64,000 nt of DNA. Origin: Maribacter dokdonensis DSW-8 (GTDB lineage: Bacteria > Bacteroidota > Bacteroidia > Flavobacteriales > Flavobacteriaceae). A program made the position numbers and the translations under genes. Shown piece by piece: positions 54,621 through 64,000 of the stretch. Every line of letters starts with the position of its first letter. The first letter of the stretch is position 1. The stretch spans positions 1,178,001 through 1,242,000 of the forward strand of contig NZ_LDPE01000001.1 of assembly GCF_001447995.1 (NCBI RefSeq), written 5' to 3'. Below the pieces are notes generated by a model, which did not search any database, was not told the DNA's origin, and saw only the letters and a program-made list of their open reading frames with translations.

Positions 54621-56078
54621 ATGAAAAAAAGTTGTGTAGTAATAGGTTCGGGATTTTCATCTTTATCTGCAGCTTGCTATTTAGCAAAAAATGGATGGAA
54701 TGTTTCCATTTTTGAAAAAAATGAATCTGTTGGCGGTAGGGCTTCACAGTTTGTAAAAGACGGATTTACTTTTGATATGGGTCCAAGTTGGTATTGGATG
54801 CCCGATATTTTTGATAAATTTTTTGCCGATTTCAATAAACAAACCTCGGATTATTATCAACTAGACAAACTTAGTCCTGCCTATAAAATTTTCTTCAGTG
54901 ACGATGTAATTACCATTGGTGATTCTATGTCTAAAATTTGTGATGAATTTGAACGAATAGAGCCGGGAAGCTCAAAAGCACTAAAAAAATTCATTGATAA
55001 AGCACAGGAAAATTATGACATTGCCATTAACAAAGTAGTTCTAAGACCAGGTCTTTCACCGTTAGAATTGGTTACTAAAGAAACTATTCTAAAAATTGAT
55101 CAATTTTTTAAAACCATTAGCTCACAAGTTCGTAAGTCTTTTAAAAATCCGAAATTGGTTTCTACTTTAGAATTTCCTGTTTTGTTTCTTGGTGCAAAGC
55201 CAAGCAATACGCCTTCTTTCTACAATTTTATGAATTTTGCTGATTTTGGCTTAGGTACTTGGCATCCAAAAGGTGGTATGTACGAAGTTATAAAAGCAAT
55301 GAAAAATTTGGCAGAAGAATTAGGAGTCGTTATACACACCAATGCAACGGTAGAACAAATACAAGTAACTAATGGCAAGGCCACCGGTATTATTTGTAAG
55401 GGCAAAGTTCATCACGCAGACAAAGTACTGAGCGGTGCAGATTATCAACACTCTGAAAGTTTGCTAGAAGACAAATATCAGCAGTATAGTAAGACGTACT
55501 GGGAGAAAAAGGTTTTCGCACCATCTTCTTTACTATTTTATATAGGGTTCAATACAAAATTGAAAAATGTAGAACATCACAATCTGTTTTTTGATACCGA
55601 TTTTGAACTGCATGCCAAAGAAATATATGACAAACCACAATGGCCTACAAATCCTTTGTTCTATGCAAATTTCCCATCGGTAACAGATGGCAGCATGGCC
55701 CCAGAGGGTTACGAAACAGGTTTTTTTCTAGTTCCTATTGCGACTGACCTAGAAGATACCGAGGCTTTAAGAAATCAGTATTTTGATTTAATTATGGATC
55801 GTTTTGAAAAAAGAACAGGCCAAGACATTAGAAATAATATTATATTCAAGGAAACTTTCTGTGTCAATGATTTTATTGATCGGTACAATTCTTATAAAGG
55901 TAATGCCTACGGCATGGCAAATACCTTGACCCAAACGGCATTTTTAAGACCTAATCTTAGAAGTAAAAAAGTAGGTGATTTATATTTTACAGGACAACTG
56001 ACTGTACCTGGACCAGGAGTACCCCCAGCCTTAATCTCCGGTAAACTAGTGTCAGAATTAATTATAAAGGATAATTAG
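54621..56078 (+). CDS. crtI: Phytoene desaturase
   Basis: 485 residues. The FAD fingerprint VVIGSGFSSLSAACYLAKNG and the following EKNESVGGRASQF are at the N-terminus; the C-terminal family signature FTGQLTVPGPGVPPALISGK is also present. It converts phytoene to lycopene by successive desaturations. It is followed 6 bp later by crtB and belongs to the operon headed by the CarH-like regulator. No break or unusual feature is seen. Confidence 0.96.
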   Translation: MKKSCVVIGSGFSSLSAACYLAKNGWNVSIFEKNESVGGRASQFVKDGFTFDMGPSWYWMPDIFDKFFADFNKQTSDYYQLDKLSPAYKIFFSDDVITIGDSMSKICDEFERIEPGSSKALKKFIDKAQENYDIAINKVVLRPGLSPLELVTKETILKIDQFFKTISSQVRKSFKNPKLVSTLEFPVLFLGAKPSNTPSFYNFMNFADFGLGTWHPKGGMYEVIKAMKNLAEELGVVIHTNATVEQIQVTNGKATGIICKGKVHHADKVLSGADYQHSESLLEDKYQQYSKTYWEKKVFAPSSLLFYIGFNTKLKNVEHHNLFFDTDFELHAKEIYDKPQWPTNPLFYANFPSVTDGSMAPEGYETGFFLVPIATDLEDTEALRNQYFDLIMDRFEKRTGQDIRNNIIFKETFCVNDFIDRYNSYKGNAYGMANTLTQTAFLRPNLRSKKVGDLYFTGQLTVPGPGVPPALISGKLVSELIIKDN

Positions 56079-56084
56079 TAATTT

Positions 56085-56924
56085 ATGAAAGATACTTTTG
56101 ACCAAGTTTCGTACCAATGTAGTAAAATCGTAACCAAACGATATAGTACCTCTTTTGCTCTCGCCACAAAGATGCTACACCCTTCTATACGCAGTCATAT
56201 CTATAATATATATGGCTTTGTACGTTTTGCAGATGAAATAGTGGACACTTTTCATGACTACGATAAAGAAGTCCTATTTAATAAATTTGAGCAAGAATTG
56301 GAGGCGTCTTTACAAGACAGAATTAGTCTCAACCCAATTTTAAACTCATTTCAACATACGTACCATACATATAATATTCCCAAGCACCTTGTAGATTCTT
56401 TCATGAAAAGTATGCGTATGGATCTTTTTAAGAATGTATACCGAACAGATGCTGAATACAAAGAATATATTTATGGGTCGGCAGATGTTGTAGGTCTCAT
56501 GTGCCTGCAAGTTTTTGTTAAAGGTGATGTAGAAGCTTATAACAAGTTAAAAGAATCTGCCATGGCTTTAGGTTCAGCTTTTCAAAAAGTGAATTTCTTA
56601 AGGGATGTAAAAGCCGACTTCGAAGAATTGAACAGATCCTATTTTCCTAATACCAATTTGAAGGAATTGGACGAAGCCTCTAAAAAACGCATTGTTGAAG
56701 AAATAAAAGAAGACTTTAAATTAGGATACCAAGGTATTGTAGGGCTGCCAGCTGAAGCAAAATTTGGTGTTTATACCGCTTACAAATATTATTTTAAGCT
56801 ACTCAAAAAACTACAGGGCACTCCCTCTCTAGAAATAAAGAATGCACGTATTAGGGTGCCTAATTACCAGAAATTTGGACTATTGGCCCGTTCATACGTT
56901 AAATTTAAAATGAACTTAGTGTAA
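56085..56924 (+). CDS. crtB: Phytoene synthase
   Basis: 279 residues. Both Asp-rich motifs of squalene/phytoene synthases are present: FADEIVDTFHD near residues 47-57 and LRDVKADFEELNRSYFP near 168-184. It joins two geranylgeranyl diphosphates into phytoene. Its stop overlaps the ATG of crtZ (TAATG), so the two are translationally coupled. The length matches the shorter Bacteroidota forms. Confidence 0.95.
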   Translation: MKDTFDQVSYQCSKIVTKRYSTSFALATKMLHPSIRSHIYNIYGFVRFADEIVDTFHDYDKEVLFNKFEQELEASLQDRISLNPILNSFQHTYHTYNIPKHLVDSFMKSMRMDLFKNVYRTDAEYKEYIYGSADVVGLMCLQVFVKGDVEAYNKLKESAMALGSAFQKVNFLRDVKADFEELNRSYFPNTNLKELDEASKKRIVEEIKEDFKLGYQGIVGLPAEAKFGVYTAYKYYFKLLKKLQGTPSLEIKNARIRVPNYQKFGLLARSYVKFKMNLV

Positions 56925-57370
56925 TGGATATTGTGATTTGGATATTGATTTTTTTAGGCACTTTTCTATTTATGGAATTCATGGCGTGGTTTACCCACAA
57001 ATATGTAATGCACGGATTTCTTTGGAGTTTACATAAAGATCATCATAAAAAAGATCACGACTCTTGGTTCGAGAGAAATGATCTGTTCTTTATTTTCTAT
57101 GCCATTGTAAGTATGTCATTGTTTTATTCAGGCACTACAGGTTTTTGGTATGGCTACCCGTTGGGGTTTGGAATTCTGGCCTATGGTATTGCTTACTTTT
57201 TAGTGCATGACATTTTTATCCATCAACGTTTTAAGTTGTTTAGAAATGCCAATAACTGGTACAGTAGAGGTGTTAGAAGAGCACATAAAATGCATCATAA
57301 ACACTTAGGCAAAGGTGATGGTGAATGTTTTGGAATGCTATTTGTTCCCTTTAAGTACTTTAAAAAGTAA
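56924..57370 (+). CDS. crtZ: Beta-carotene hydroxylase
   Basis: 148 residues, membrane-bound fatty-acid-hydroxylase superfamily. The His clusters that bind the di-iron centre are HKYVMH, HKDHHKKDH, HDIFIH and HKMHHKH. Four hydrophobic segments separate them. It adds 3-hydroxyls to beta-carotene to make zeaxanthin, the usual pigment of marine Flavobacteriaceae. A lycopene cyclase (crtY) is needed as well and is not in this window. It converges with the TlpA-like gene, with 4 bp between the stop codons. Confidence 0.95.
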   Translation: MDIVIWILIFLGTFLFMEFMAWFTHKYVMHGFLWSLHKDHHKKDHDSWFERNDLFFIFYAIVSMSLFYSGTTGFWYGYPLGFGILAYGIAYFLVHDIFIHQRFKLFRNANNWYSRGVRRAHKMHHKHLGKGDGECFGMLFVPFKYFKK

Positions 57371-57374
57371 TTGG

Positions 57375-57929
57375 TTATTCCTCAATTAACTTAGTTAATA
57401 GCTTATCTATCTTATTATTATCCCAATCTGCAATTGCATTTTGATGTATTACAATAGCTCCATTTTTATCAATTAGATATGACCCGGGTGGCTTTAATAA
57501 GCCTATAGGACTAGGCTCACCAATAATTTGGTAGGTTACCGGAAATGTATAACCTTGTTCTTCCATAAATAAATCTACAGGGGCTCTTTCCTCATTCGTA
57601 ATCACGTAGAATTTCATCTTGTCACCATACATATCGTACAAGTATTGCACATCTTTTAATTGTGCTTGAGAAGGCATGTGCCACGATGTCCAGAATGTTA
57701 TAAATACTACTTTTCCTTTTGCCTCATCAAAATTAAAAAACTTCCAATTTTCATCTTTAAGCTTCCAGTCATAATCAGTAATCTTACCTCTTTTTTCTGG
57801 TTTAATTATGGTTGGTGAAGTGGCAAAAAACCTGTTGAGCATAATTTTGCTATAATCACCCAAGGGTGTCACAAAAAAAGAAAGCACGAATGCAATGATC
57901 AATAAGGTAAAAACCGTTTGTCTCTTCAT
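57375..57929 (-). CDS. TlpA-like thioredoxin-fold protein lacking the CxxC motif
   Basis: 184 residues. One N-terminal transmembrane helix (FTLLIIAFVLSFFVTPLG) anchors a thioredoxin fold in the periplasm. The active-site region reads FWTSWHMPSQAQ; at the place of the two redox cysteines (WCxxC) it has H84 and S87. The rest of the fold is well kept, including KFYVITNEE and the cis-Pro region VTYQIIGEPSPIGL with PGSYLIDKNG. It cannot act as a disulfide reductase of the normal type and may be a chaperone or binding protein. A TAnnTTTG match at 57947-57954 could drive it. Confidence 0.85.
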   Translation of the reverse strand: MKRQTVFTLLIIAFVLSFFVTPLGDYSKIMLNRFFATSPTIIKPEKRGKITDYDWKLKDENWKFFNFDEAKGKVVFITFWTSWHMPSQAQLKDVQYLYDMYGDKMKFYVITNEERAPVDLFMEEQGYTFPVTYQIIGEPSPIGLLKPPGSYLIDKNGAIVIHQNAIADWDNNKIDKLLTKLIEE

Positions 57930-57955
57930 AAAAGTAAGCTAGGGGTCAAAACTAA

Positions 57956-57983
57956 AAAACTCCTGAATAATATCAGGAGTTTT
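57956..57983 (-). terminator. Intrinsic terminator of the aconitase gene
   Basis: AAACTCCTGA (57957-57966) pairs with TCAGGAGTTT (57973-57982) around the loop ATAATA. On the minus strand it is followed by a T-run and lies 25 bp after the aconitase stop. Confidence 0.88.
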
Positions 57984-58007
57984 CCTTATAAATTTTAAAA
58001 GGTTGTA

Positions 58008-60281
58008 TTAAGATGCGTTTTCTCTCTTAATCACATTTAAAGCTGAACCCTCTCTATACCAACCAATCTGTGCGGCATTATACGTATGGTTTACTTTAAT
58101 TACATCTTTACTACCATCAGCATGCACTATTTCTACTGTTAAAGGCTTATCTGGCGCAAAATCCGCAATATCAATAAAATTGAAAGTATCGTCTTCTTGA
58201 ATTAGGTCGTAATCATTTTCATTTGCAAATGTTAAGCCTAGCATACCTTGTTTTTTAAGGTTTGTTTCATGAATACGTGCAAATGATTTCACGATTACCG
58301 CAGCTACACCTAAATGACGAGGCTCCATAGCAGCGTGTTCACGTGAAGATCCTTCTCCATAGTTATGATCACCAACTACAATACTTCTTACACCTGCCGC
58401 TTTGTATGCACGTGCCGTATCTGGAACACCTCCATACTCACCGGTCAATTGATTTTTGACCATATTGGTTTTCTTTCCAAACGCGTTAACGGCACCAATT
58501 AAACAGTTGTTAGAGATATTATCTAAATGACCACGGAAACGTAGCCACGGTCCAGCCATAGATATATGATCTGTAGTACATTTCCCAAAAGCTTTGATCA
58601 ACAATTTTGCACCCATTAAGCTTTCATCCTTAATAGGAGTAAACGGTTCCAATAATTGCAATCTTTCTGAATCTGAAGCTACTTTTACGGTAACACTAGA
58701 TCCATCTTCTTTTGGAGCCAGATAACCAGCGTCCTCTACCTCAAAACCTTTTGGAGGAAGTTCCCAACCAGTTGGCTCATCGAACATGACCACTTCACCT
58801 TTTTCGTTGATCAACTTATCGGTCATTGGATTAAAATCCAACCTACCGGAAATAGCTATTGCAGCAGTTACCTCAGGCGATGCAACAAAGGCATGCGTGT
58901 TAGGGTTACCATCCGCTCTTTTGGCAAAGTTTCTATTAAATGAGTGTACAATACTGTTCTTAGGTGCATTTTTAGGATCGCTATAACGCGCCCACTGTCC
59001 AATACATGGTCCACAAGCGTTCGTGAAAATTTTAGCATCCAATTTCTCGAAAATTCCAAGAATACCATCTCTATCTGCCGTATATCTTACTTGCTCAGAA
59101 CCAGGATTGATCCCTAATTCCGCTTTCATTTTTAATCCTTTATCAATAGCTTGTTGCGCAATTGAAGAAGCTCTAGACAAATCTTCATAAGAGGAGTTTG
59201 TACAAGAACCAATAAGCCCCCACTCCACAGCCAACGGCCATTCATTAGATGTAGCCTTTTCTGTCATATCACTACCCACTTTTGTAGAAAGATCGGGTGT
59301 AAATGGTCCATTCAATAACGGAGTCAATTCAGAAAGGTTAATTTCGATTACCTCGTCAAAATATTGTTCTGGATCAGCATACACCTCAGCATCTGCAGTT
59401 AAATGTTCTTTAACCTTATTAGCGGCATCTGCAATATCAGCTCTATCCGTAGCCCTTAAATAGCGCTCCATAGACTCATCATAGCCAAAAGTAGACGTCG
59501 TAGCACCTATTTCAGCCCCCATATTACAAATGGTACCTTTACCGGTACAGGAAAGATTTTTGGCTCCTTCACCAAAATATTCAACTATAGCACCGGTACC
59601 ACCTTTTACGGTTAGTATTTCGGCAACCTTTAAAATAACATCTTTAGGAGCGGTCCAACCAGAAATATTACCGGTCAATTTTACTCCGATCAATTTTGGA
59701 AATTTAAGTTCCCAAGCCATACCCGCCATAACGTCAACAGCATCTGCTCCACCTACACCAATAGCGACCATACCTAAACCACCTGCGTTCACAGTGTGAG
59801 AATCGGTACCAATCATCATCCCTCCAGGGAAAGCATAATTTTCCAATACCACTTGGTGAATAATACCTGCACCTGGTTTCCAGAAACCTATTCCATATTT
59901 ATTTGAAACAGACTCAAGAAAGTCAAAAACTTCGGCACTTGTGGAATTTGCAGATTTTAAATCTGCAGTTGCCCCACTTTTAGCCTGGATCAAGTGATCA
60001 CAATGAACTGTAGTAGGTACTGCAACTTTTGGCTTCCCAGCTTGCATAAATTGCAATAACGCCATTTGTGCCGTAGCATCTTGACAAGCAATACGATCAG
60101 GAGCAAAATCTACATAGTCCTTTCCTCTGGTAAATGCTTCAGTAGGGCTACCATCCCATAAATGAGAATACAAAATCTTTTCTGAAAGAGTAAGTGGTTT
60201 TCCCACTACCTCTCTTGCTTTGTCTACACGTTCCGCCATGGAAGCATAAACCTTCTTAATCATATCTATGTCAAAAGCCAT
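58008..60281 (-). CDS. Aconitate hydratase, mitochondrial type
   Basis: 757 residues, the length of mitochondrial-type aconitases. The [4Fe-4S] cysteines lie in [11 protein letters not shown] and in [10 protein letters not shown]; substrate-site stretches [24 protein letters not shown] and [17 protein letters not shown] are intact. It interconverts citrate and isocitrate in the TCA cycle. A second, unrelated-type aconitase (AcnB) is encoded immediately upstream on the same strand, with a terminator between them, so the two are probably expressed independently. Confidence 0.95.
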   Translation of the reverse strand: MAFDIDMIKKVYASMAERVDKAREVVGKPLTLSEKILYSHLWDGSPTEAFTRGKDYVDFAPDRIACQDATAQMALLQFMQAGKPKVAVPTTVHCDHLIQAKSGATADLKSANSTSAEVFDFLESVSNKYGIGFWKPGAGIIHQVVLENYAFPGGMMIGTDSHTVNAGGLGMVAIGVGGADAVDVMAGMAWELKFPKLIGVKLTGNISGWTAPKDVILKVAEILTVKGGTGAIVEYFGEGAKNLSCTGKGTICNMGAEIGATTSTFGYDESMERYLRATDRADIADAANKVKEHLTADAEVYADPEQYFDEVIEINLSELTPLLNGPFTPDLSTKVGSDMTEKATSNEWPLAVEWGLIGSCTNSSYEDLSRASSIAQQAIDKGLKMKAELGINPGSEQVRYTADRDGILGIFEKLDAKIFTNACGPCIGQWARYSDPKNAPKNSIVHSFNRNFAKRADGNPNTHAFVASPEVTAAIAISGRLDFNPMTDKLINEKGEVVMFDEPTGWELPPKGFEVEDAGYLAPKEDGSSVTVKVASDSERLQLLEPFTPIKDESLMGAKLLIKAFGKCTTDHISMAGPWLRFRGHLDNISNNCLIGAVNAFGKKTNMVKNQLTGEYGGVPDTARAYKAAGVRSIVVGDHNYGEGSSREHAAMEPRHLGVAAVIVKSFARIHETNLKKQGMLGLTFANENDYDLIQEDDTFNFIDIADFAPDKPLTVEIVHADGSKDVIKVNHTYNAAQIGWYREGSALNVIKRENAS

Positions 60282-60392
60282 AAAATTTATTTATAAAATT
60301 GTTAATCTATCTTATCCGTACAAGATACGAAATGTACGTTGAATTTAAGAGCGCATATGAAATTAAGAATGATTATAAAAAATGGAAGAAAA

Positions 60393-60420
60393 AAAGCCCG
60401 AGCAAACATGCCCGGGCTTT
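60393..60420 (-). terminator. Intrinsic terminator of acnB
   Basis: AAAGCCCG (60393-60400) pairs with CGGGCTTT (60413-60420). On the minus strand a T-rich tail follows. It lies 23 bp after the acnB stop codon. Confidence 0.88.
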
Positions 60421-60442
60421 CCATTATGCTATATACAATGTA

Positions 60443-63217
60443 TTATCTCACCAACTGTTTTGTTGATGGCTTAAACTTCGTTAAAACAATACCGTCTACT
60501 GCTGCTTCATATTCTGCCATAGTTGGCGTTCTTCCTAAAATGGTAGATAGCACCACTACAGGGGTAGAAGACAATAAAGATTCTCCTTTTTTCTCACCAG
60601 AATCTTTTACGACCCTTCCTTGGAACAAACGAGTTGATGTTGCCATAACCGTGTCTCCTGGCTCTGCTTTTTCTTGGTTACCCATACAAAGGTTACAGCC
60701 TGGTCTTTCTAGATAAAGCATGTTTTCATACTTAGTACGTGCCAATCCTTTTGGTGCACTATCATCAAATTCAAATCCTGAATACTTTTGAAGTACTTCC
60801 CAATCACCTTCTTCTTTTAACTCGTCTACAATATTATATGTTGGTGGTGCTACAACTAATGGCGCCTGGAAGGTTACTTTGCCTTGTTGTGCCTCAATAT
60901 TTTTCAACATTTGAGCCAAAATTTTCATATCGCCTTTATGCACCATACAAGACCCTACGAAACCTAGGTCCACCTTTTTGGTTCCACCATAGTAAGATAA
61001 AGGTCTAATAGTATCATGCGTATAACGCTTGGAAACATCTTCGTTATTTACATCTGGATCAGCGATCATTGGTTCAGCTATCTCATCTAAATCGATAATA
61101 ACTTCTGCATGATATTTAGCATTGGCATCTGGTCTTAAAGATGGTCTAATACCGGTTTTAAGCTCAGTAATTCTGGTTTCTGCTTTTTCTACAAGTCCCT
61201 TTAAAACTTGCTTGGCGTTATCCATGCCTTTATCAATCATTATCTGAATACGGCCTTTAGCAATTTCAAGAGATTCTATCAATGTCTCATCCTCAGAGAT
61301 GCAGATAGATGCCTTAGCCTTCATCTCTGCTGTCCAATCAGTAAAGGTAAACGCTTGATCAGCTGTTAAAGTACCAATATGAACCTCGATTACACGACCT
61401 TGAAATACGTTTTCACCACCAAACTGCTTTAACATTTGTTGTTGTGTCGCATGAACTACATCACGAAAATCCATGTAAGACTTCATTTGCCCTTTAAAGG
61501 TAACTTTTACCGACTCAGGAATAGGCATAGAAGCCTCACCTGTAGCCAATGCCAAAGCAACGGTACCAGAATCAGCACCAAAGGCTACACCTTTAGACAT
61601 ACGGGTGTGAGAATCTCCACCAATAATAATATCCCAATCACCCACGGTGATATCATTTAATACTTTATGAATTACATCCGTCATTGGAAAATACACCCCT
61701 TTTGGATCACGACCTGTAATTAAACCAAAGTCGTTCATAAACTTCATAAGCCTAGGAATGTTGGCTTTTGATTTATCATCCCAAACAGATGCCGTATGGC
61801 AACCTGATTGATATGCACCATCAACAATTGGAGAGATTACCGTGGCAGCCATCATTTCCAATTCTTGCGATGTCATTAAACCAGTGGTATCTTGAGAACC
61901 TACGATATTTACTTCTGCACGAACATATGATCCCGCATGCAAAGTAGCTCCAGAAGTACCCACTGCATTCTTATTGAATATTTTCTCTACCGCGGTCAAT
62001 CCTTGTCCTTCAATAGAAACCTCTTTTGAAGGTGCATATACTTGAGGTACATCTATACCCAATACCTTACAGGCAAAAGTTTGTAGTTTCTTTCCAAAAA
62101 CTACAGCATAAGAACCACCTGCTTTCATGAACTCCATTTTCTGTGGTGTAAATGCTGCGGAAATATCCTTCAACTCAACTTTACCATGATACAATTTTTT
62201 CTCTTTTGTATTTATGGTCAAGACAGTACCCGTGGCAACAGAATACATCTGTTTTAAAATTGGTTCACCGTCTTCATCAACAATAGTGTTACCATTTTCA
62301 TCTTTTTGCTGTACCCAGTTTTTAAGATCTAATCCTATACCTCCGGTTACACCAACGGTTGTTAAGAAAATTGGAGCAATACCATTAGTTCCCGCAATTA
62401 CCGGGGCAATATTGATAAATGGTACATATGGGCTAGAGGAAATACCGGTCCACAATGCAACATTGTTTACACCGGACATTCTTGAAGAACCAACACCCAT
62501 TGTTCCTTTTTCGGCAATAAGCATTACACGCTTGTCAGGGTGCTTTTCTTTTAGTTCAAGCACCTCTTTTTGCATTTCTTTGTTATGCTCAAAAATACAT
62601 TGACCATGCAATTCTCGATCAGATCTTGAATGTGCATCACCCCCTGGAGAAAGTAAATCGGTTGAAATATCACCAACACCGGCAATGTAGGTCACCACCT
62701 CTATTTCTTCTTCAATCTCCGGTAGTTTCGTAAAAAACTCGGCTTGTGCATAGCTTTCAATAATATCTTTAGCTATTTCACTTCCGTTTTTAAGTGCTTC
62801 TTCTAGACGATCTGTATCCGCCTCATATAAAAACACCTGTGTCTTTAAAACCTTTGCGGCTTGCAACGCCAATTCTTTGTTATCACCTAAAGCAACATCT
62901 AACAATACCTTAATAGACGGACCGCCTTTCATATGCGACAACTGCTCCAATGCAAAAGCCGGTGTAATTTCCTTCACGACAGACTCACCAACGACAATCT
63001 CTTTAAGAAATTCTGCCTTTACACCTGCAGCACTAGTGGTACCAGGTAACACATTATAAATAAAGAAATTTAGAGAATCTTCTCTATACTCATTATCTAC
63101 ATCTTTAATTTGTTCAATAATCTTGCTAAGTAAATCAGCGCCATCTATCGGCTTTGGATGAAGACCTTGACTTTTACGTTCTTCAATCTCCTTAAGGTAA
63201 TCTTTATAAATGCTCAT
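60443..63217 (-). CDS. acnB: Aconitate hydratase B (bifunctional aconitase/2-methylisocitrate dehydratase)
   Basis: 924 residues, slightly longer than E. coli AcnB (865). The AcnB-specific HEAT-like N-terminal domain is present (about 1-160), followed by the swivelling domain (GVGSSRMSGVNNVALW) and the catalytic core (GGDSHTRMSKGVAFGADSG). The cluster cysteines are in VGSCMVHKGDM and PGCNLCMGNQ. AcnB can also dehydrate 2-methylcitrate-derived intermediates and, without its cluster, bind mRNA. It precedes the mitochondrial-type aconitase gene and ends at its own terminator. An insertion around residues 300-350 (DENGNTIVDEDGEPIL) accounts for part of the extra length. Confidence 0.95.
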   Translation of the reverse strand: MSIYKDYLKEIEERKSQGLHPKPIDGADLLSKIIEQIKDVDNEYREDSLNFFIYNVLPGTTSAAGVKAEFLKEIVVGESVVKEITPAFALEQLSHMKGGPSIKVLLDVALGDNKELALQAAKVLKTQVFLYEADTDRLEEALKNGSEIAKDIIESYAQAEFFTKLPEIEEEIEVVTYIAGVGDISTDLLSPGGDAHSRSDRELHGQCIFEHNKEMQKEVLELKEKHPDKRVMLIAEKGTMGVGSSRMSGVNNVALWTGISSSPYVPFINIAPVIAGTNGIAPIFLTTVGVTGGIGLDLKNWVQQKDENGNTIVDEDGEPILKQMYSVATGTVLTINTKEKKLYHGKVELKDISAAFTPQKMEFMKAGGSYAVVFGKKLQTFACKVLGIDVPQVYAPSKEVSIEGQGLTAVEKIFNKNAVGTSGATLHAGSYVRAEVNIVGSQDTTGLMTSQELEMMAATVISPIVDGAYQSGCHTASVWDDKSKANIPRLMKFMNDFGLITGRDPKGVYFPMTDVIHKVLNDITVGDWDIIIGGDSHTRMSKGVAFGADSGTVALALATGEASMPIPESVKVTFKGQMKSYMDFRDVVHATQQQMLKQFGGENVFQGRVIEVHIGTLTADQAFTFTDWTAEMKAKASICISEDETLIESLEIAKGRIQIMIDKGMDNAKQVLKGLVEKAETRITELKTGIRPSLRPDANAKYHAEVIIDLDEIAEPMIADPDVNNEDVSKRYTHDTIRPLSYYGGTKKVDLGFVGSCMVHKGDMKILAQMLKNIEAQQGKVTFQAPLVVAPPTYNIVDELKEEGDWEVLQKYSGFEFDDSAPKGLARTKYENMLYLERPGCNLCMGNQEKAEPGDTVMATSTRLFQGRVVKDSGEKKGESLLSSTPVVVLSTILGRTPTMAEYEAAVDGIVLTKFKPSTKQLVR

Positions 63218-63581
63218 TAATAAGTGATTTGTATATTTAATTGGATATAATAGTGAAATAGCGACTTCATAATTTTCTCTGAAGATTTGTGGAAAATAAG
63301 AACACTATTACTACAAATGGACAGATTAATTGATTGTTGAATGTTTTATTCGATTAGAATATTACTTGGTCTTCTAATGGTATCAAAATCAAATGTCATC
63401 TGTTAGTTCATTTAAGTTAACGCAATTTCGTAAAATTACGTAATAAAGAACGCATTTAAAACTAAATAAGTATGATTACCTACTTTTTCTCAAATCCTTT
63501 AAAAAGTAGATAGATATCAAACATTTTTCCTATCAAAAATGTTCATATCCTTGAAAAAGTGCAGAAAAAGGTGGTATTTTT
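63218..63581. other. Intergenic region between acnB and the MoxR gene
   Basis: No gene is visible over 364 bp. Two AT-only stem-loops occur: TACTTTTT/AAAAAGTA (63481-63508) and ACATTTTT/AAAAATGT (63521-63542). The second, close to the stop of the minus-strand MoxR gene, may act as its terminator. No clear -7/-33 promoter for acnB was found. Confidence 0.5.
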
Positions 63582-64000
63582 TTAAAGCAGTTTATCAATA
63601 ATATCCTCTTCAGTGATACCTTCTGCCTCTGCTTTATAATTTTTAATGATACGATGGCGTAAAATTCCTTTAACAACGGCATGCACATCTTCTATATCTG
63701 GTGAGAATTTACCATGAATGGCCGCATTGGCCTTAGCTCCAAGAATAAGGTTTTGAGAGGCTCTTGGCCCTGCACCCCAATCTAAATATTGTTTTACATA
63801 TTCTGATGCTGTTTCCAGATTAGGCCTTGTACTATTTACCAACTTTACAGCATATTCCACAACATTATCCGCAACAGGAATTCTACGTACCAATTCTTGA
63901 ATAGCAATGATATCTTTAGCGTTAAAAAGCGCATTGATCACCTGCTTGGTGTTCGAAGTAGTATTTTTTACCACTTTAATTTCCTCTGCTATAGAAGGGT
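63582..64000 (-). CDS. MoxR-family AAA+ ATPase, C-terminal part (5' end outside window)
   Basis: The open frame continues to the right edge of the window without a start, so the true gene is longer; a GTG at 63974 is an internal codon. The visible 139 residues are the C-terminal lid region of MoxR ATPases: TSNTKQVINALFNAKDII, then YVKQYLDWGAGPRASQNLIL, GAKANAAIHGKF and RHRIIKNY. The nucleotide-binding half is not in the window. MoxR proteins act as chaperone-like ATPases with VWA-domain partners, normally encoded next to them and here outside the window. Confidence 0.9.
   Translation of the reverse strand, partial: PSIAEEIKVVKNTTSNTKQVINALFNAKDIIAIQELVRRIPVADNVVEYAVKLVNSTRPNLETASEYVKQYLDWGAGPRASQNLILGAKANAAIHGKFSPDIEDVHAVVKGILRHRIIKNYKAEAEGITEEDIIDKLL

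Noticed and set aside
63582..63974. Small complete 130-residue gene starting at GTG 63974
   Set aside because: The frame stays open past the window edge with MoxR-like residues upstream of the GTG, so it is the end of a longer gene.

Overview
This window comes from the chromosome of a marine, pigmented member of the Bacteroidota, most likely a Flavobacteriaceae of the Maribacter/Zobellia type. The evidence is low-GC DNA, Bacteroidota-type promoters (TAnnTTTG -7 box, TTG -33 box), few Shine-Dalgarno sites, a giant secreted DxDxDG-repeat protein of the kind exported by type IX secretion, a zeaxanthin-type carotenoid cluster and many LytTR/REC signalling proteins. This placement is inference from content; no rRNA gene is present.

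Layout. (1) 1-4.0 kb, minus strand: N-terminal 1333 residues of a giant secreted protein with an exact 198-bp tandem repeat array running off the left edge. A divergent TetR regulator and a possible TetR operator follow. (2) 5.1-13.8 kb: a sensor kinase and an NtrC-type sigma-54 activator, then a near-perfect -24/-12 promoter and a stress/nitrogen block: two Rnk/GreA-like proteins flanking glutamate dehydrogenase, a Cys4 mini-protein, a four-helix-bundle membrane protein, a universal stress protein and an MscS channel. (3) 14-23.9 kb: assorted accessory genes (AraC regulator, VOC protein, Tat-exported FAD oxidoreductase with a secreted partner, a carboxypeptidase-regulatory-like protein, a lipoprotein, a CAT-like acyltransferase, a FUSC membrane protein). 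(4) 24.1-38.7 kb: a probable exopolysaccharide assembly locus: giant PTPS-related membrane protein, Ig-like lipoprotein, membrane-anchored clan GH-A hydrolase, two GT4 glycosyltransferases, two flippases (one internally shortened), a receiver-GT2 fusion and a TPR/beta-barrel outer membrane protein.

(5) 38.9-47.4 kb: a signalling island. A Cache-like kinase plus single-domain receiver faces a tightly packed minus-strand operon, H-NOX > PAS kinase > FIST (NosP-like) protein > kinase > HPt > LytTR regulator, with a CheY-like receiver upstream. I read this as a nitric-oxide phosphorelay with two kinds of haem-type sensor. (6) 47.5-53.4 kb: a complete trans-4-hydroxy-L-proline catabolic operon with a divergent AraC regulator. 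(7) 53.5-57.4 kb: tRNA-Leu(GAG) with a terminator, then a CarH-like MerR regulator followed by crtI, crtB and crtZ. (8) 57.4-64 kb, minus strand: a TlpA-like protein without its redox cysteines, two different aconitases in tandem (mitochondrial type and AcnB), and the 3' end of a MoxR ATPase.

The strongest candidates for something new are the H-NOX plus NosP-like phosphorelay (41.2-47.4 kb) and the neighbouring polysaccharide locus, whose REC-GT2 fusion and duplicated flippase/GT4 modules suggest direct phospho-control of polymer synthesis. The two lie next to each other, so signal flow from NO sensing to matrix production is a testable inference, not something the sequence proves.
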